From the NCBI RefSeq assembly GCF_027604915.1, contig NZ_JAJAQC010000002.1:62001-126000 (forward strand): a stretch of DNA of 64,000 bases. The letters are read 5' to 3'. The notes under the pieces were generated by a model that was given only the letters and a program-made list of their open reading frames with translations, had not been told where the DNA came from and made no database searches. Position 1 is the first letter of the stretch. Every line of letters starts with the position of its first letter. Shown in pieces: positions 42,636-50,965 of the stretch. The stretch comes from Streptomonospora mangrovi (GTDB lineage: Bacteria; Actinomycetota; Actinomycetes; Streptosporangiales; Streptosporangiaceae). Both the position numbers and the translations under genes were made by a program.

Positions 42636-43466
42636 ATGAACATCCAGCAAGGGCTGTCGGACGCCTGGGGCGCCGTCGCCACGTTCGTGCCACGCCTAGC
42701 GGCCTTCCTGGTGATCCTGATCCTGGGCTGGATCATCGCCAAGTTCGTCGGCCGCATGGTCGGCAAGGCCCTGGCCAAGGTCGGCCTCGACCGCGGCCTG
42801 GACCGCAGCGGCGTGGGCGAGTACTTCCAGCGCAGCCGCTACAGCGCCAGTGAGCTGTGCGGCAAGATCGTCTACTACGTCGGCCTGCTGATCGTCCTCC
42901 AGCTCGCGTTCAGCGTGTTCGGGCCCACCAACCCGATCACCCAGCTCCTCAACAACGTGGTGAGCTGGATCCCGCTCGCGATCGTCGCCCTGGTGATCGT
43001 CGTCGTGGCCGCCATGATCGCCAAGGCCGCCCGCGACATCGTCTCCAGCGCCCTGGCGGGCCTGAGCTACGGCCGCTTCCTGGCCAACGCGGTGGGCGTG
43101 TTCATCATGGCCCTCGGGGTGATCGCCGCGCTGAACCAGATCGGCGTGGCCACCACCGTCACCCAGCCGGTGCTGATCGCGGTGCTGGCCACCGTCGGCG
43201 GCATCCTGGTGGTCGGTGTGGGCGGCGGCCTGGTGCGGCCCATGCAGGACCGCTGGTCCAACTGGCTGGCGGCCGCCGAGCGCGAGACCGGCCGGGTGAA
43301 GGACGCCAACTACCGCGCGGGCCGCTCCGACGCCATGGGCGCGCCGCAGCAGGCACCGCGCGAACCCGCCCAGCACGGGGCGCACGCCGCCGGCGGCGCC
43401 TCGGGCGGCCCGGCGATGGGCCGGGGCGGCATGGGCGAGGAGCCGCCGCACCGCCCGCCGGCGTGA
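42636..43466 (+). CDS. membrane protein with mechanosensitive-channel TM-helix repeats
   Basis: A 276-residue membrane protein with five hydrophobic segments. Repeats such as LILGWIIAKFVGRMVGKALAK followed by VAAMIAKAARDIVSSAL are the conserved TM-helix of MscS-like proteins, but there is no cytoplasmic MscS beta domain, so gating activity is uncertain. The C-terminal 60 residues are Gly/Ala/Pro-rich and unstructured. ATG at 42636 has GGGGGTGAAG upstream. A good terminator follows. Confidence 0.82.
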   Translation: MNIQQGLSDAWGAVATFVPRLAAFLVILILGWIIAKFVGRMVGKALAKVGLDRGLDRSGVGEYFQRSRYSASELCGKIVYYVGLLIVLQLAFSVFGPTNPITQLLNNVVSWIPLAIVALVIVVVAAMIAKAARDIVSSALAGLSYGRFLANAVGVFIMALGVIAALNQIGVATTVTQPVLIAVLATVGGILVVGVGGGLVRPMQDRWSNWLAAAERETGRVKDANYRAGRSDAMGAPQQAPREPAQHGAHAAGGASGGPAMGRGGMGEEPPHRPPA

Positions 43467-43577
43467 CGGCCGCGGCGGCCCGGGCCTGAAACCCGGGTGG
43501 CGCGCGGCGCGGGCGCACAGCCCCGCACCGAATGCGCCGGACGCCGGGAAAGCACCGAACTCTACGGAAAGCACTGA

Positions 43578-43603
43578 GGGGGCGCGGCCGATGGCCCGCC
43601 CCC
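43578..43603 (+). terminator. intrinsic terminator of the channel-like gene
   Basis: An 11-12-bp stem with one unpaired base and a 3-base loop (GAT) is followed by TTCTTCCT, about 110 bases past the stop. Confidence 0.6.
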
Positions 43604-43700
43604 TTCTTCCTGTCCTCCCGGACCGCCGCGGGTGCCGCGCGCGGGCGGGCATCCCGCCCCCGCGGCGGCGCTCAGCGGCGCGGTGCGCCCCACGGCGCCC

Positions 43701-43949
43701 TCACAGCAGTTCGTCGTCGGCCAGTTCCTCGCGTGAGAGGCGGTTGAGGCGACGGACGATGAGCGCGACGCTGACCCCGACCAGGATCATGGCGATCCAG
43801 AAGGCCACCGACGCGAGGTCGATTCCGATGAAGACCATGACCGCCAGCGCGATCACGATGATCGAGGCGAAAAGAGAGAAGTCGACGCGGTCCTGCTGAA
43901 TCAGGACGCCGATCGGTGGACGCGCCGCCCCATGCCGGCCGCTCCCCAT
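43701..43949 (-). CDS. small two-helix membrane protein
   Basis: An 82-residue protein with two adjacent membrane helices (about residues 26-45 and 47-66) and a charged C-terminus (RRLNRLSREELADDELL). No family recognised. ATG at 43949 has AAGGAAG 6 bases upstream. The frame keeps strong membrane character and GC-rich third positions only in the helical part. Confidence 0.65.
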   Translation of the reverse strand: MGSGRHGAARPPIGVLIQQDRVDFSLFASIIVIALAVMVFIGIDLASVAFWIAMILVGVSVALIVRRLNRLSREELADDELL

Positions 43950-44215
43950 GCGATCTTCCTTTCTTGCGGCAGCATCTCACCGCGTTTTTCGTCCCGGGGG
44001 GTGCTCCTCGCGCCGTGGCGGGCTCCGTTGACCGCCGCCGGGCATCGGTGTGGACCGGTGCGCCGACGCGCCCGTGCTCCGCCGCCGCGAGCAGCGGCGT
44101 GGCCACACCCCGGATATGGCTCAGCCTACGCTCAGTCATCACACCCGTGGGGTGACTTCGCGGATCGTCGTCGCCGCGCCGGGACGTGATCCGCCGCCCA
44201 AGGGTGAGATCAAAC

Positions 44216-44527
44216 TTAGCGGACGAAACCGTGTTCCTTCGCCAGCCGGCAGACGGCGAGCACGCGCAGGGTCTCCCAGTCGTAGCCGTCGGACGCCGAG
44301 TGCCAGCCGCGCTCGCGGCAGCCGTCGACGAAGCCGTGGAGGTACCGGGTGAGGCTGCGGTGGGTGATGCGGCCGCCGTCGGCGGACAGGGAGTCCCGCA
44401 CGGCCGCGGCGTGCTGGTCCAGCTCAGCGGTGAGCCAGGGTTCCGTTGCCCCGCTCAGGGGACCGAGCAGTCCGAACTCGCGGGACAGCCGGGCGAGCGG
44501 CCCTTCCGCGAAGAACCCAGGACGCAT
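44216..44527 (-). CDS. DUF6401-like small protein
   Basis: A 103-residue soluble helical protein. The segments LDQHAAAVRDSL, HGFVDGCRERGW and DWETLRVLAVCRLAKEHG resemble, from memory, the DUF6401 family of actinobacterial proteins near natural-product genes. Function unknown. ATG at 44527 has GAGG 9 bases upstream, and longer starts would translate the AT-rich promoter. Codon use is less GC-biased than that of its neighbours (ttc, aga and act appear upstream). Confidence 0.6.
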   Translation of the reverse strand: MRPGFFAEGPLARLSREFGLLGPLSGATEPWLTAELDQHAAAVRDSLSADGGRITHRSLTRYLHGFVDGCRERGWHSASDGYDWETLRVLAVCRLAKEHGFVR

Positions 44528-44564
44528 GGATGGATACCTCGGAGCCGGGGACGGGGTGAGAACT

Positions 44565-44612
44565 GGACCGACTATATACGAAAAATAGAAGGAAGATAGA
44601 CGAAACTGTGAC
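44565..44612 (-). promoter_or_regulatory. AT-rich promoter region of the DUF6401-like gene
   Basis: A roughly 48-base block is more than 60% A/T, exceptional in this genome. On the minus strand it holds TTGTCA and, about 18 bases on, TTCTAT; a TATAGT lies further down. I cannot tell which -10 is used. It would be an attractive site for H-NS-like silencer Lsr2 or for WhiB7. Confidence 0.45.
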
Positions 44613-44708
44613 AATGCAGCCGACCGGCCTCGCGGGTCCTCCCGATCGAACCCGCAGGTCGCGGGGCCGCGCCGACCCCGATCGCCGCCGGCGCTGGGGT
44701 TCCCGGCC

Positions 44709-45437
44709 TCAGCCGCTGAGCCCCATCGCCTCCAGCCGCGCCGCGTGGGCGTCGGTCAGGTCGGCGAACATCCGGCTCACCATCGCGAGGTCGCCCGGCT
44801 CGGCGGCGTCGGCCTCGGCCCCGCCCGGGGCGGCCTCCCGCGCGCCGCCGCCCAGCAGCGCCGCCAGGTCGGGGCGCCGCGCCGCCACGCTCTGCGCCTG
44901 GCTCAGCGCCTCGCCCACCAGGCGGCGCGCCCACAGCGACAGCCGGCCGGCCAGCCGGGGGTCGTCGGCGATGGCCGCGCGCACCTGGGCGGCCACGAAC
45001 TCCGCGCGCCCGGACTCCACCAGGGTGTCGCGCACCAGCGCCTGGGTCTCGGGGTCGGCCAGCTCGGCGAGCCTGCGGTAGAAGTCGTCGGCGATCCCGT
45101 CGCCCACATACGCCTTGACCAGGCTCTCCAGCCAGCTCTGCGGCTCGGTGCGGGCGTGCCAGGCGTCCAGCGGCACCACGAAGGGGCGCATGGCCTCCTC
45201 GGGGTCGGCGCCCAGTTCGCGCAGCCGGTCGTGCAGCCGCCGGTAGTTGGCCTGCTCGGAGACCGCGATCTCGGCGAGTTCGCCCTTGCCCGCCAAAGTG
45301 GGCGCGAGTTCGGCGTCGCCGGCCAGCCGGAAGAACGCCACGAGCCGGGCGTAGGCCAGCAGGCCCAGCAGGTCGATGACGCCGGCGCCCGCGGCGGGCG
45401 CGGGACCGGCGGCCGCGGAGGTCTGCTGCTCGCTCAC
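44709..45437 (-). CDS. ferritin-like fold protein (MiaE-like hydroxylase relative)
   Basis: A 242-residue helical protein in the position of mycobacterial Rv3210c. The four-helix ferritin-like core is suggested by AEIAVSEQANYRRLHDRL (Glu and His possible iron ligands), DAWHARTEPQSWLES and LVESGRAEFV. Homologues are annotated as tRNA-hydroxylase (MiaE)-like, but I do not see all ligand motifs clearly, so activity is unproven. Of two adjacent GTG codons I choose 45437 because of spacing to AAGGGAG. Divergent from the DEAD-box gene. Confidence 0.75.
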   Translation of the reverse strand: MSEQQTSAAAGPAPAAGAGVIDLLGLLAYARLVAFFRLAGDAELAPTLAGKGELAEIAVSEQANYRRLHDRLRELGADPEEAMRPFVVPLDAWHARTEPQSWLESLVKAYVGDGIADDFYRRLAELADPETQALVRDTLVESGRAEFVAAQVRAAIADDPRLAGRLSLWARRLVGEALSQAQSVAARRPDLAALLGGGAREAAPGGAEADAAEPGDLAMVSRMFADLTDAHAARLEAMGLSG

Positions 45438-46179
45438 CACTGCTCCCTTGCGGACCGGGGGACGGCGCCCGGTGTCCGGGCGGTCATGGCCGACAGGTTA
45501 TCGCCCCCGCGCCGGCGGCGGACCCGGCGCGGGGGCGGACTATTCCGCGCCGCCGCGGTGTTCCACCGGTGGGACACCGCCGGGGCTGACAGCGCTCGTG
45601 CGCCGCGCGGCGAAACACGGCATATCCAGCGCAAGGAGCGGCAGGATACACTCTCCCTCAGTGGCCGCCACCAGTCGGCCATCGCGCGGAGCCCTCGCCG
45701 CGGACGCGCACGCCCCTCGGGGCGCGGGCGCCCCTGCCGGCTCGCGCGCGCGGCAGACCCCGCGCGGCTCCTTCGCCGGAGCACCGCGCGGCGCTCCGCG
45801 GCGCACCACGACAACACCGTCACCGACCGAAGGTGACCGAGCGAGCGTCGACGTCGACTGCCCGAACGTGCCGGTACCACGGCAGGCGAGGAGCGTGAGC
45901 GTGCGGATGATCATCCCACCCGCCCCAGCCGCGCCGACCGTCACCCGTAGGGCCGTGGGCGCCCACGCCACGACAGCGGACAGCCCAGCGCTCCCCACCG
46001 CGCCGACCGGACCGCGCCGGGGACCACACCGAACCGGTCCCCGAGCCGCGCCGGCACCGCACCGCCCACGCAGGCGGTCGCGGCGCGCCGAGCAGCAGGC
46101 CCCGCCCCGGGCCCTGTCCGCCGCACCAACCCAGGCCACGCACCGACAATCGCGGCCCGCCCAGATGGAGGCATGAGCC
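45438..46179 (+). other. 742-base divergent region and long leader of the DEAD-box gene
   Basis: It holds both divergent promoters and, in its second half, an in-frame upstream ORF. TACACT at about 45653 is a candidate -10 for the helicase transcript, which would then have a leader of about 500 bases. The leader on the plus strand is strongly C-rich and poor in T. Long leaders are common in cold-induced DEAD-box genes. Confidence 0.35.
45895..46176 (+). CDS. upstream ORF in frame with the DEAD-box helicase
   Basis: A 93-codon frame, GTG at 45895 (or GTG 45901 with GAGGAG 8 bases upstream), encodes a Pro/Ala/Arg-rich basic peptide ending PAQMEA. It stops at TGA 46174-46176, three bases before the helicase start in the same reading frame. 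It may be a translated leader that couples to the helicase by reinitiation, or an N-terminal extension cut off by a stop codon. No family recognised. Confidence 0.4.
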   Translation: MSVRMIIPPAPAAPTVTRRAVGAHATTADSPALPTAPTGPRRGPHRTGPRAAPAPHRPRRRSRRAEQQAPPRALSAAPTQATHRQSRPAQMEA

Positions 46180-47727
46180 CTGACCAGCGCAGAAACCACC
46201 ACCCAAGCACGACAGACCTTCCGCGGACTCGGCGTCAGCGCCGAGATCGCCGACGCCCTCGAAGCCGAGGGCATCGTCGAACCGTTCCCGATCCAGACCA
46301 TGGCCCTGCCGCTGGCCCTGGCCGGCTCCGACATCATCGGCCAGGCCCGCACCGGCACCGGCAAGACCTTCGCCTTCGGCCTGCCCCTGCTCCAGCGGGT
46401 CCAGGCGTCCCCCGCCGACCCCAAGCGCCCGCGCGCGCTGGTGGTCGTGCCCACCCGCGAACTCGCCATCCAGGTGGCCGCCGACCTCACCACGGCCGGC
46501 AAGCGCACCGGCGCGCGGATCCTGACCGTCTACGGCGGCCGCGCCTACGAGCCCCAGATCGAGGGGCTGCGCAACGGCATCGACATCGTCGTGGGCACCC
46601 CCGGGCGCCTGCTCGACCTGGAGAAGCAGAAGCACCTGAACCTGGGCGACGTCCAGGCCGTGGTGCTTGACGAGGCCGACAAGATGCTCGACCTCGGCTT
46701 CCTGCCCGACATCACCCGCATCCTCACCAAGACCCCCGAGCAGCGGCAGACCATGCTGTTCTCGGCGACCATGCCCAGCGAGATCGTCCAACTGTCGCGC
46801 AGCTACCTGCGCCGGCCCACCCACGTGCGCGCGGGCGACGACGACGAACCGGGCCAGACCCGGGTCAACGACATCGTCCAGCACGTGTTCCGCACCCACC
46901 AGATGGACAAGCCCGAGATGCTGGCCCGGCTGCTCCAGGCCGAGGGGCGCGGGCTGAGCATGGTGTTCTGCCAGACCAAGCGCGCCTGCGACAAGGTCGC
47001 CGCCGAACTCCAGGACCGCGGGTTCGCCGCCGCCGCCGTGCACGGCGACCTCGGCCAGAGCCAGCGCGAGCGGGCGCTGCGGGCGTTCCGCAGCGGCAAG
47101 ATCGACGTCCTGGTCGCCACCGACGTCGCGGCGCGGGGCCTGGACGTCGACGACGTCACCCACGTCGTCAACTACGAGTGCCCCGAGGACGAGAAGACTT
47201 ACACCCACCGCATCGGCCGCACCGGCCGGGCCGGGCGCTCGGGCACGGCGGTCACGTTCATCGACTGGCGCGAGATCGCGCGCTGGAAGCTGATCAACAC
47301 CGCGCTGGACCTGCCGCACAGCGACCCGCCCGAGACCTACTCCACCTCCGAGCACTTCTTCGAGGCGCTGTCGATCCCGGCCGGCACCAAGGGGCGGCTC
47401 GCCGTCGAGCGGCGCGAGCGCGCCGGCCTTGAGGCCGAGGAGATCGAGGACATCGGCGACACCGGCCCGCACCGGGGCGGCGATCGCGGTGGCGACCGGC
47501 GCGAGCAGCGCGGCCAGGGCGGCCGCGGCGGCCGGTCGCGCAACCGGCGCCGGCGCTCCGGCGGGCGGGAGCAGGGCGCTCCTGCCGCCGCCGAACCCGC
47601 CGCCGCCACCGAATCGGGTGGCGCGGGCGCGGGCGACGACTCCGCTCCGGCCGCCTCCTCCTCCCGCCGGCGCCGCCGCCGGCGCACCCGCGGCGGGGTG
47701 GACCTGCCGCAGAGCAGCCAGGACTAG
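46180..47727 (+). CDS. DEAD-box ATP-dependent RNA helicase, RhlE type
   Basis: A 515-residue RNA helicase. The Q motif FRGLGVSAEIADALEAEGIV..PFPIQ (residues 14-39) proves that translation starts before the first in-frame ATG at 46300. The only candidate after the upstream TGA is CTG at 46180, which has GGAGG 8 bases before it. Walker A ARTGTGKT (56-63), PTRELA, GTPGR, DEAD (164-167), FSATM and the HRIGRTGRAG end are all present. The C-terminal 90 residues are Arg/Gly-rich, typical of an RNA-binding tail. Position matches mycobacterial Rv3211. Confidence 0.92.
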   Translation: MTSAETTTQARQTFRGLGVSAEIADALEAEGIVEPFPIQTMALPLALAGSDIIGQARTGTGKTFAFGLPLLQRVQASPADPKRPRALVVVPTRELAIQVAADLTTAGKRTGARILTVYGGRAYEPQIEGLRNGIDIVVGTPGRLLDLEKQKHLNLGDVQAVVLDEADKMLDLGFLPDITRILTKTPEQRQTMLFSATMPSEIVQLSRSYLRRPTHVRAGDDDEPGQTRVNDIVQHVFRTHQMDKPEMLARLLQAEGRGLSMVFCQTKRACDKVAAELQDRGFAAAAVHGDLGQSQRERALRAFRSGKIDVLVATDVAARGLDVDDVTHVVNYECPEDEKTYTHRIGRTGRAGRSGTAVTFIDWREIARWKLINTALDLPHSDPPETYSTSEHFFEALSIPAGTKGRLAVERRERAGLEAEEIEDIGDTGPHRGGDRGGDRREQRGQGGRGGRSRNRRRRSGGREQGAPAAAEPAAATESGGAGAGDDSAPAASSSRRRRRRRTRGGVDLPQSSQD

Positions 47728-47730
47728 CAG

Positions 47731-47751
47731 CCGCCGCCCGCGCGGCGGCGG
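47731..47751 (+). terminator. hairpin after the DEAD-box gene
   Basis: An 8-bp G/C stem with a 5-base loop, 3 bases past the stop codon, followed by CCTTTGGG. Confidence 0.4.
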
Positions 47752-48082
47752 CCTTTGGGCCGCCGACAGCGCGGAGCGGCACCGTACACGGCACGCGGCA
47801 CACGGCCCTCCACCCGGGGCCGGCCGCGGTCGCCTCCGCCGACCCTCGGCCCGCGTCCGCGCGGGCCGTCCGTGTTTTCGCCCACGGGCGGCCGCCGTGG
47901 CCGCGCCCTCGGCGGGGGCCGGGTGGCGCGGTGGCACAGGGACCGGTGCGGCGCGCGGCCGTCCGCGACCGGCCGAGGCCGCGCGGGACGCGCGCGGGCG
48001 GCGTCCCGGTGCGCCGGTGGCCGGTATCGGCAGTGGCCGCCACGGGCCGCGGCCCGCCCCTGGCGTCGCGGACCTCGGCGAA

Positions 48083-48088
48083 TATAGT
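48083..48088 (+). promoter_or_regulatory. -10 box (TATAGT) for the alpha/beta hydrolase gene
   Basis: TATAGT, the best -10 match in the window, lies 7 bases before the GTG start with no ribosome binding site. Leaderless message predicted. Confidence 0.6.
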
Positions 48089-48095
48089 CGCTAAT

Positions 48096-48986
48096 GTGAG
48101 CATTCCTCGGTTCCTGGACCTTCCGGCCTGCGTGCGCCCCCTCAACATCCAGACCCCGCTGGGCGCGGTGGCCGCGCTCCGGGCCACACCGGCCTCGGGC
48201 GGCGCCGAGCACCAGCCCGCGCTGTTGGTGCCGGGCTACACCGGGAGCAAAGAGGACTTCATCGCGCTGCTGGAGACCCTGGCGCGGGCCGGGCGGTCGG
48301 TGACCGCCATCGACATGCCCGGCCAGTACGAGTCCCCCGGCCTGCCCGACCCCGCGCAGTACACCCCGGCCGGGCTGGGCCGCGTCATCGGCGAGGTCGC
48401 GCTCACCCTGGACGACGGCCCGGTGCACCTGCTCGGCCACTCCTTCGGCGGGCTGGTCACCCGCGAGACCGTCATCGAGGGCGCCGTACCGCTGCTGTCC
48501 TACACGCTGATGAGTTCGGGGCCCTCGGCCATCGGCGGCTCCCGCGCCCGCGACGCCGGCGGCCTGGTGGCCGCGCTGGGCGCCGAACGCACGCGCGCCC
48601 GGCTGGAGGAGGTCTGGACCCAGCACCTGGAGGAGCCCACCCGCGCCAGCGGCGTCGACCCCGAGATCCACGCCTTCCTGCGCCGGCGCATGCTCGCCAA
48701 CCACCCCGAGGGGCTGGTGCGGATGGCCGAGGCGCTGCTGGCCGCGCCCGACCGCACCGCCGACCTCGCCCGCCGGGCCGAGCTGCCCATGCTGGTGCTC
48801 TACGGCGAGAACGACGACGCCTGGCCGCCGGAGGCGCAGGCGGCGATGGCCGAAACCCTGGGCGCCGAGCGCGTGGTGGTGCCCGGCGCGGCCCACTCGC
48901 CCAACGTGGAGGCGCCCGAGACCACGGCCCAGGCGCTCACGGCGTTCTGGAACCGCACGGAGAAGATGCCGGGCCTGCCGGTCTGA
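48096..48986 (+). CDS. alpha/beta hydrolase
   Basis: A 296-residue soluble hydrolase. The strand VPGYTGSKEDFIALL carries the oxyanion loop, GHSFGG the nucleophile Ser, LYGENDDAWPP the Asp and GAAHSPNVEAPE the His, so the triad is complete. Substrate unknown; the small lid suggests an esterase or peptidase-like enzyme. GTG at 48096 fits both the family N-terminus and the -10 box. It stands alone between the helicase and the unrecognised three-gene cluster. Confidence 0.88.
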   Translation: MSIPRFLDLPACVRPLNIQTPLGAVAALRATPASGGAEHQPALLVPGYTGSKEDFIALLETLARAGRSVTAIDMPGQYESPGLPDPAQYTPAGLGRVIGEVALTLDDGPVHLLGHSFGGLVTRETVIEGAVPLLSYTLMSSGPSAIGGSRARDAGGLVAALGAERTRARLEEVWTQHLEEPTRASGVDPEIHAFLRRRMLANHPEGLVRMAEALLAAPDRTADLARRAELPMLVLYGENDDAWPPEAQAAMAETLGAERVVVPGAAHSPNVEAPETTAQALTAFWNRTEKMPGLPV

Positions 48987-49158
48987 GGTGCCCCCGGCGG
49001 CGCTCCGCGCCCCCTCCCCCGCCGACTCCCCCGCCGCCCGCGCGCGTCCGCCCCCTGGGGCGCGGGCGCGCGCGGGGCTATGATCGCCTCGCCGCACCCT
49101 GCCCCGTCCGTCGCCCGGCACCGCCTGCGAACCACCCGATGTGACAGCGAGGTCACCC

Positions 49159-50106
49159 GTGGACATGGACTCCCGCCCCAATGACGAGTTCCCCTACTTC
49201 ACCGGCCGCGAGGAATTCACCCCCGAGTACGCGGGCACCCGTTTCGCGAACGTGGAGATCGGCCCGGCAGCACGGGAGACCCTCGACGGGATGCCGCCCA
49301 ACGCCCGGACGCGGACGTTGGCGATGCTGGAGCGGCTGGACGCCGAACTCGCCGAGCACAACGCGAACGTCCCGCCCGGCCCCCACGCCGTGCCCAGGCA
49401 CGGGTTCGCGCCGATACGCAGCGAGGAGGTCTGGGCGGGTGAGGCCGGATGGGGGACCGTCGAACTGGGGTACCGGCAGAGTGCCAGTGAGCGGGGTCTG
49501 CTGTGGGCCGGCGTCCACTACGTCGAGTGGGAGAAGGCGCTGGCACCCCGGCGGACTGCCCCCCCGCACCGGGAGCGGGCGCGGTGGCTCACCGCCGAGC
49601 AACTGGCCACGCACGCCGACCGCCACGGGTCCACGGAGTTCGCCAACCTGGAACTGTCCCCGCGTGCTCAGGCGGACCTGGCGGAGCTGGCGCCCCGGGA
49701 GCGCGCCCGCGCCGTAAACGCCCTGGTCGAACTCGACAAGCGCGTCGGCCGGACGAATCACCTGCTGGATCTCAGCCGAGGCGGGTACCACGACGCGATG
49801 GCCCAGCATCCGGACTACGTGAAATGGAGCAGTCCGCAGGCGCTGAAGCAGAAGTTCACCGGTACCGCCAAGGCCCCCGGCCTGGTCGTGGTGGAGCACC
49901 GGATCGGCACCAACCTGGTCGCCTTCCAGCGCGCCGTGGTCGACCGCGTCGCCGTGCGCCACCCCACCGCCGACCACCCCTCCGGCGCACGCCGGCGGTC
50001 GGCGGCGCAGGCGGCCGGAGCCGCCGCCCAGACCGGCGCGGCCGCTCAAACCGTGGCCGCTCGCCGCAGGGCCACCGCGCGCCCCGCCACCAGGCGGATC
50101 TCCTGA
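49159..50106 (+). CDS. unrecognised protein with two copies of a RelE/ParE-like module
   Basis: A 315-residue protein that I cannot assign. It contains two related modules. Copy 1 (about 29-125) begins FANVEIGPAARETLDGMPP. Copy 2 (about 161-268) begins FANLELSPRAQADLAELAP and ends VVEHRIGTNLVAFQRAVVDRV. Each has a strand, a helical hairpin, then strands, the outline of RelE/ParE toxins; this is inference from pattern only. The last 45 residues are Ala/Arg-rich and probably disordered. GTG at 49159 has GAGG 6 bases upstream. First of three genes; the third carries the same module once. Confidence 0.65.
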   Translation: MDMDSRPNDEFPYFTGREEFTPEYAGTRFANVEIGPAARETLDGMPPNARTRTLAMLERLDAELAEHNANVPPGPHAVPRHGFAPIRSEEVWAGEAGWGTVELGYRQSASERGLLWAGVHYVEWEKALAPRRTAPPHRERARWLTAEQLATHADRHGSTEFANLELSPRAQADLAELAPRERARAVNALVELDKRVGRTNHLLDLSRGGYHDAMAQHPDYVKWSSPQALKQKFTGTAKAPGLVVVEHRIGTNLVAFQRAVVDRVAVRHPTADHPSGARRRSAAQAAGAAAQTGAAAQTVAARRRATARPATRRIS

Positions 50107-50141
50107 ACCGGCAGCGCAAGGACGCGTAGAGGGGAAGTCGC

Positions 50142-50879
50142 ATGGTTGAGGCACAGACCGATCCGGACTACCGGCGGTTCAAGGAGGAACTGGCCGACGC
50201 GTGGTTCCGCTACCCCTCCGGGGAGAAGCAGCGGATAGCACGGCGCCTTGCCCGGAGGGGCTACGCCCGCAGGGGGGTGCGCGTGCTCGGCGTGGGAGGC
50301 GGCATCCTCGGGATCTCCTTTCCCATCGTCGCGCTCGAAAGCGTCGGCGCCATCCCCGCGGCCCTGAACACCGGGCTCCGTATGGTGGGGGCCCTCGTCG
50401 CGACCGTGTTCGCGGCCCTCTACGGCTGGGTTGTGGCCGTCAACCAGTTCTTCTCGGTGAAGGACCGCCTTGTCGACCCGCCGGAGGTGCGCGCCGTGGC
50501 GGCGGAGATGCGGGAGCCGTGGCAGAAGCGGAAGAAGGGGGAGCCGCACCCGGAGCCGGCGTGGCGGATCGGGCTCGCCGCGGCGCAGGAGACCGCGCGG
50601 GCACACGTTTCCGCCGAGACCGCGCAGCGCCGCGCCGCCTCCCGTCCGCCCGCTCCCGCCCGTGCCGAGGGGCCGGCCCCAGCGGTGGGCCCGGTCACGT
50701 CCGTGTCGCCGGCGCGGACGGCGGCCGAAGCCCTCCGCGCCGGCCGGGTGAGCCTCGTCAAGCACCGCAGTCCGAAATCGGGGCAGTCCGACGATCCCCG
50801 CCTGCCGCGGCCGGAGCCTCACGCAGCCGGGCGCCGCGCGGAGCGCAATGAGTCGCCCGTGCGGAAGCCGCGACTCTGA
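50142..50879 (+). CDS. unrecognised two-helix membrane protein with basic tail
   Basis: A 245-residue protein. A basic N-terminal segment (EKQRIARRLARRGYARRG) precedes two membrane helices (about 46-66 and 80-102). The remaining 140 residues are cytoplasmic, rich in Arg, Ala and Pro, and end in RKPRL; they look largely disordered. The arrangement resembles a membrane anchor for a soluble partner. ATG at 50142 has GAGGGGAAG 5 bases upstream. It lies 35 bases after the two-module gene and 86 before the one-module gene, so all three are likely one operon. Confidence 0.6.
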   Translation: MVEAQTDPDYRRFKEELADAWFRYPSGEKQRIARRLARRGYARRGVRVLGVGGGILGISFPIVALESVGAIPAALNTGLRMVGALVATVFAALYGWVVAVNQFFSVKDRLVDPPEVRAVAAEMREPWQKRKKGEPHPEPAWRIGLAAAQETARAHVSAETAQRRAASRPPAPARAEGPAPAVGPVTSVSPARTAAEALRAGRVSLVKHRSPKSGQSDDPRLPRPEPHAAGRRAERNESPVRKPRL

Positions 50880-50965
50880 CGCGGCGTTGACCCGGTGCGG
50901 CCGGACGACTACGTTGCCGGTCCGAAGCGGCCACCGGTCCGGCGGACACGACGAGGAGGGGGCGG

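Larger units (their letters stand above)
47728..48095 (+). other. 368-base intergenic region after the helicase
   Basis: Begins with the helicase hairpin and ends with the -10 box of the hydrolase. The middle is G/C-only sequence without convincing ORF, repeat or RNA structure. Confidence 0.4.
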
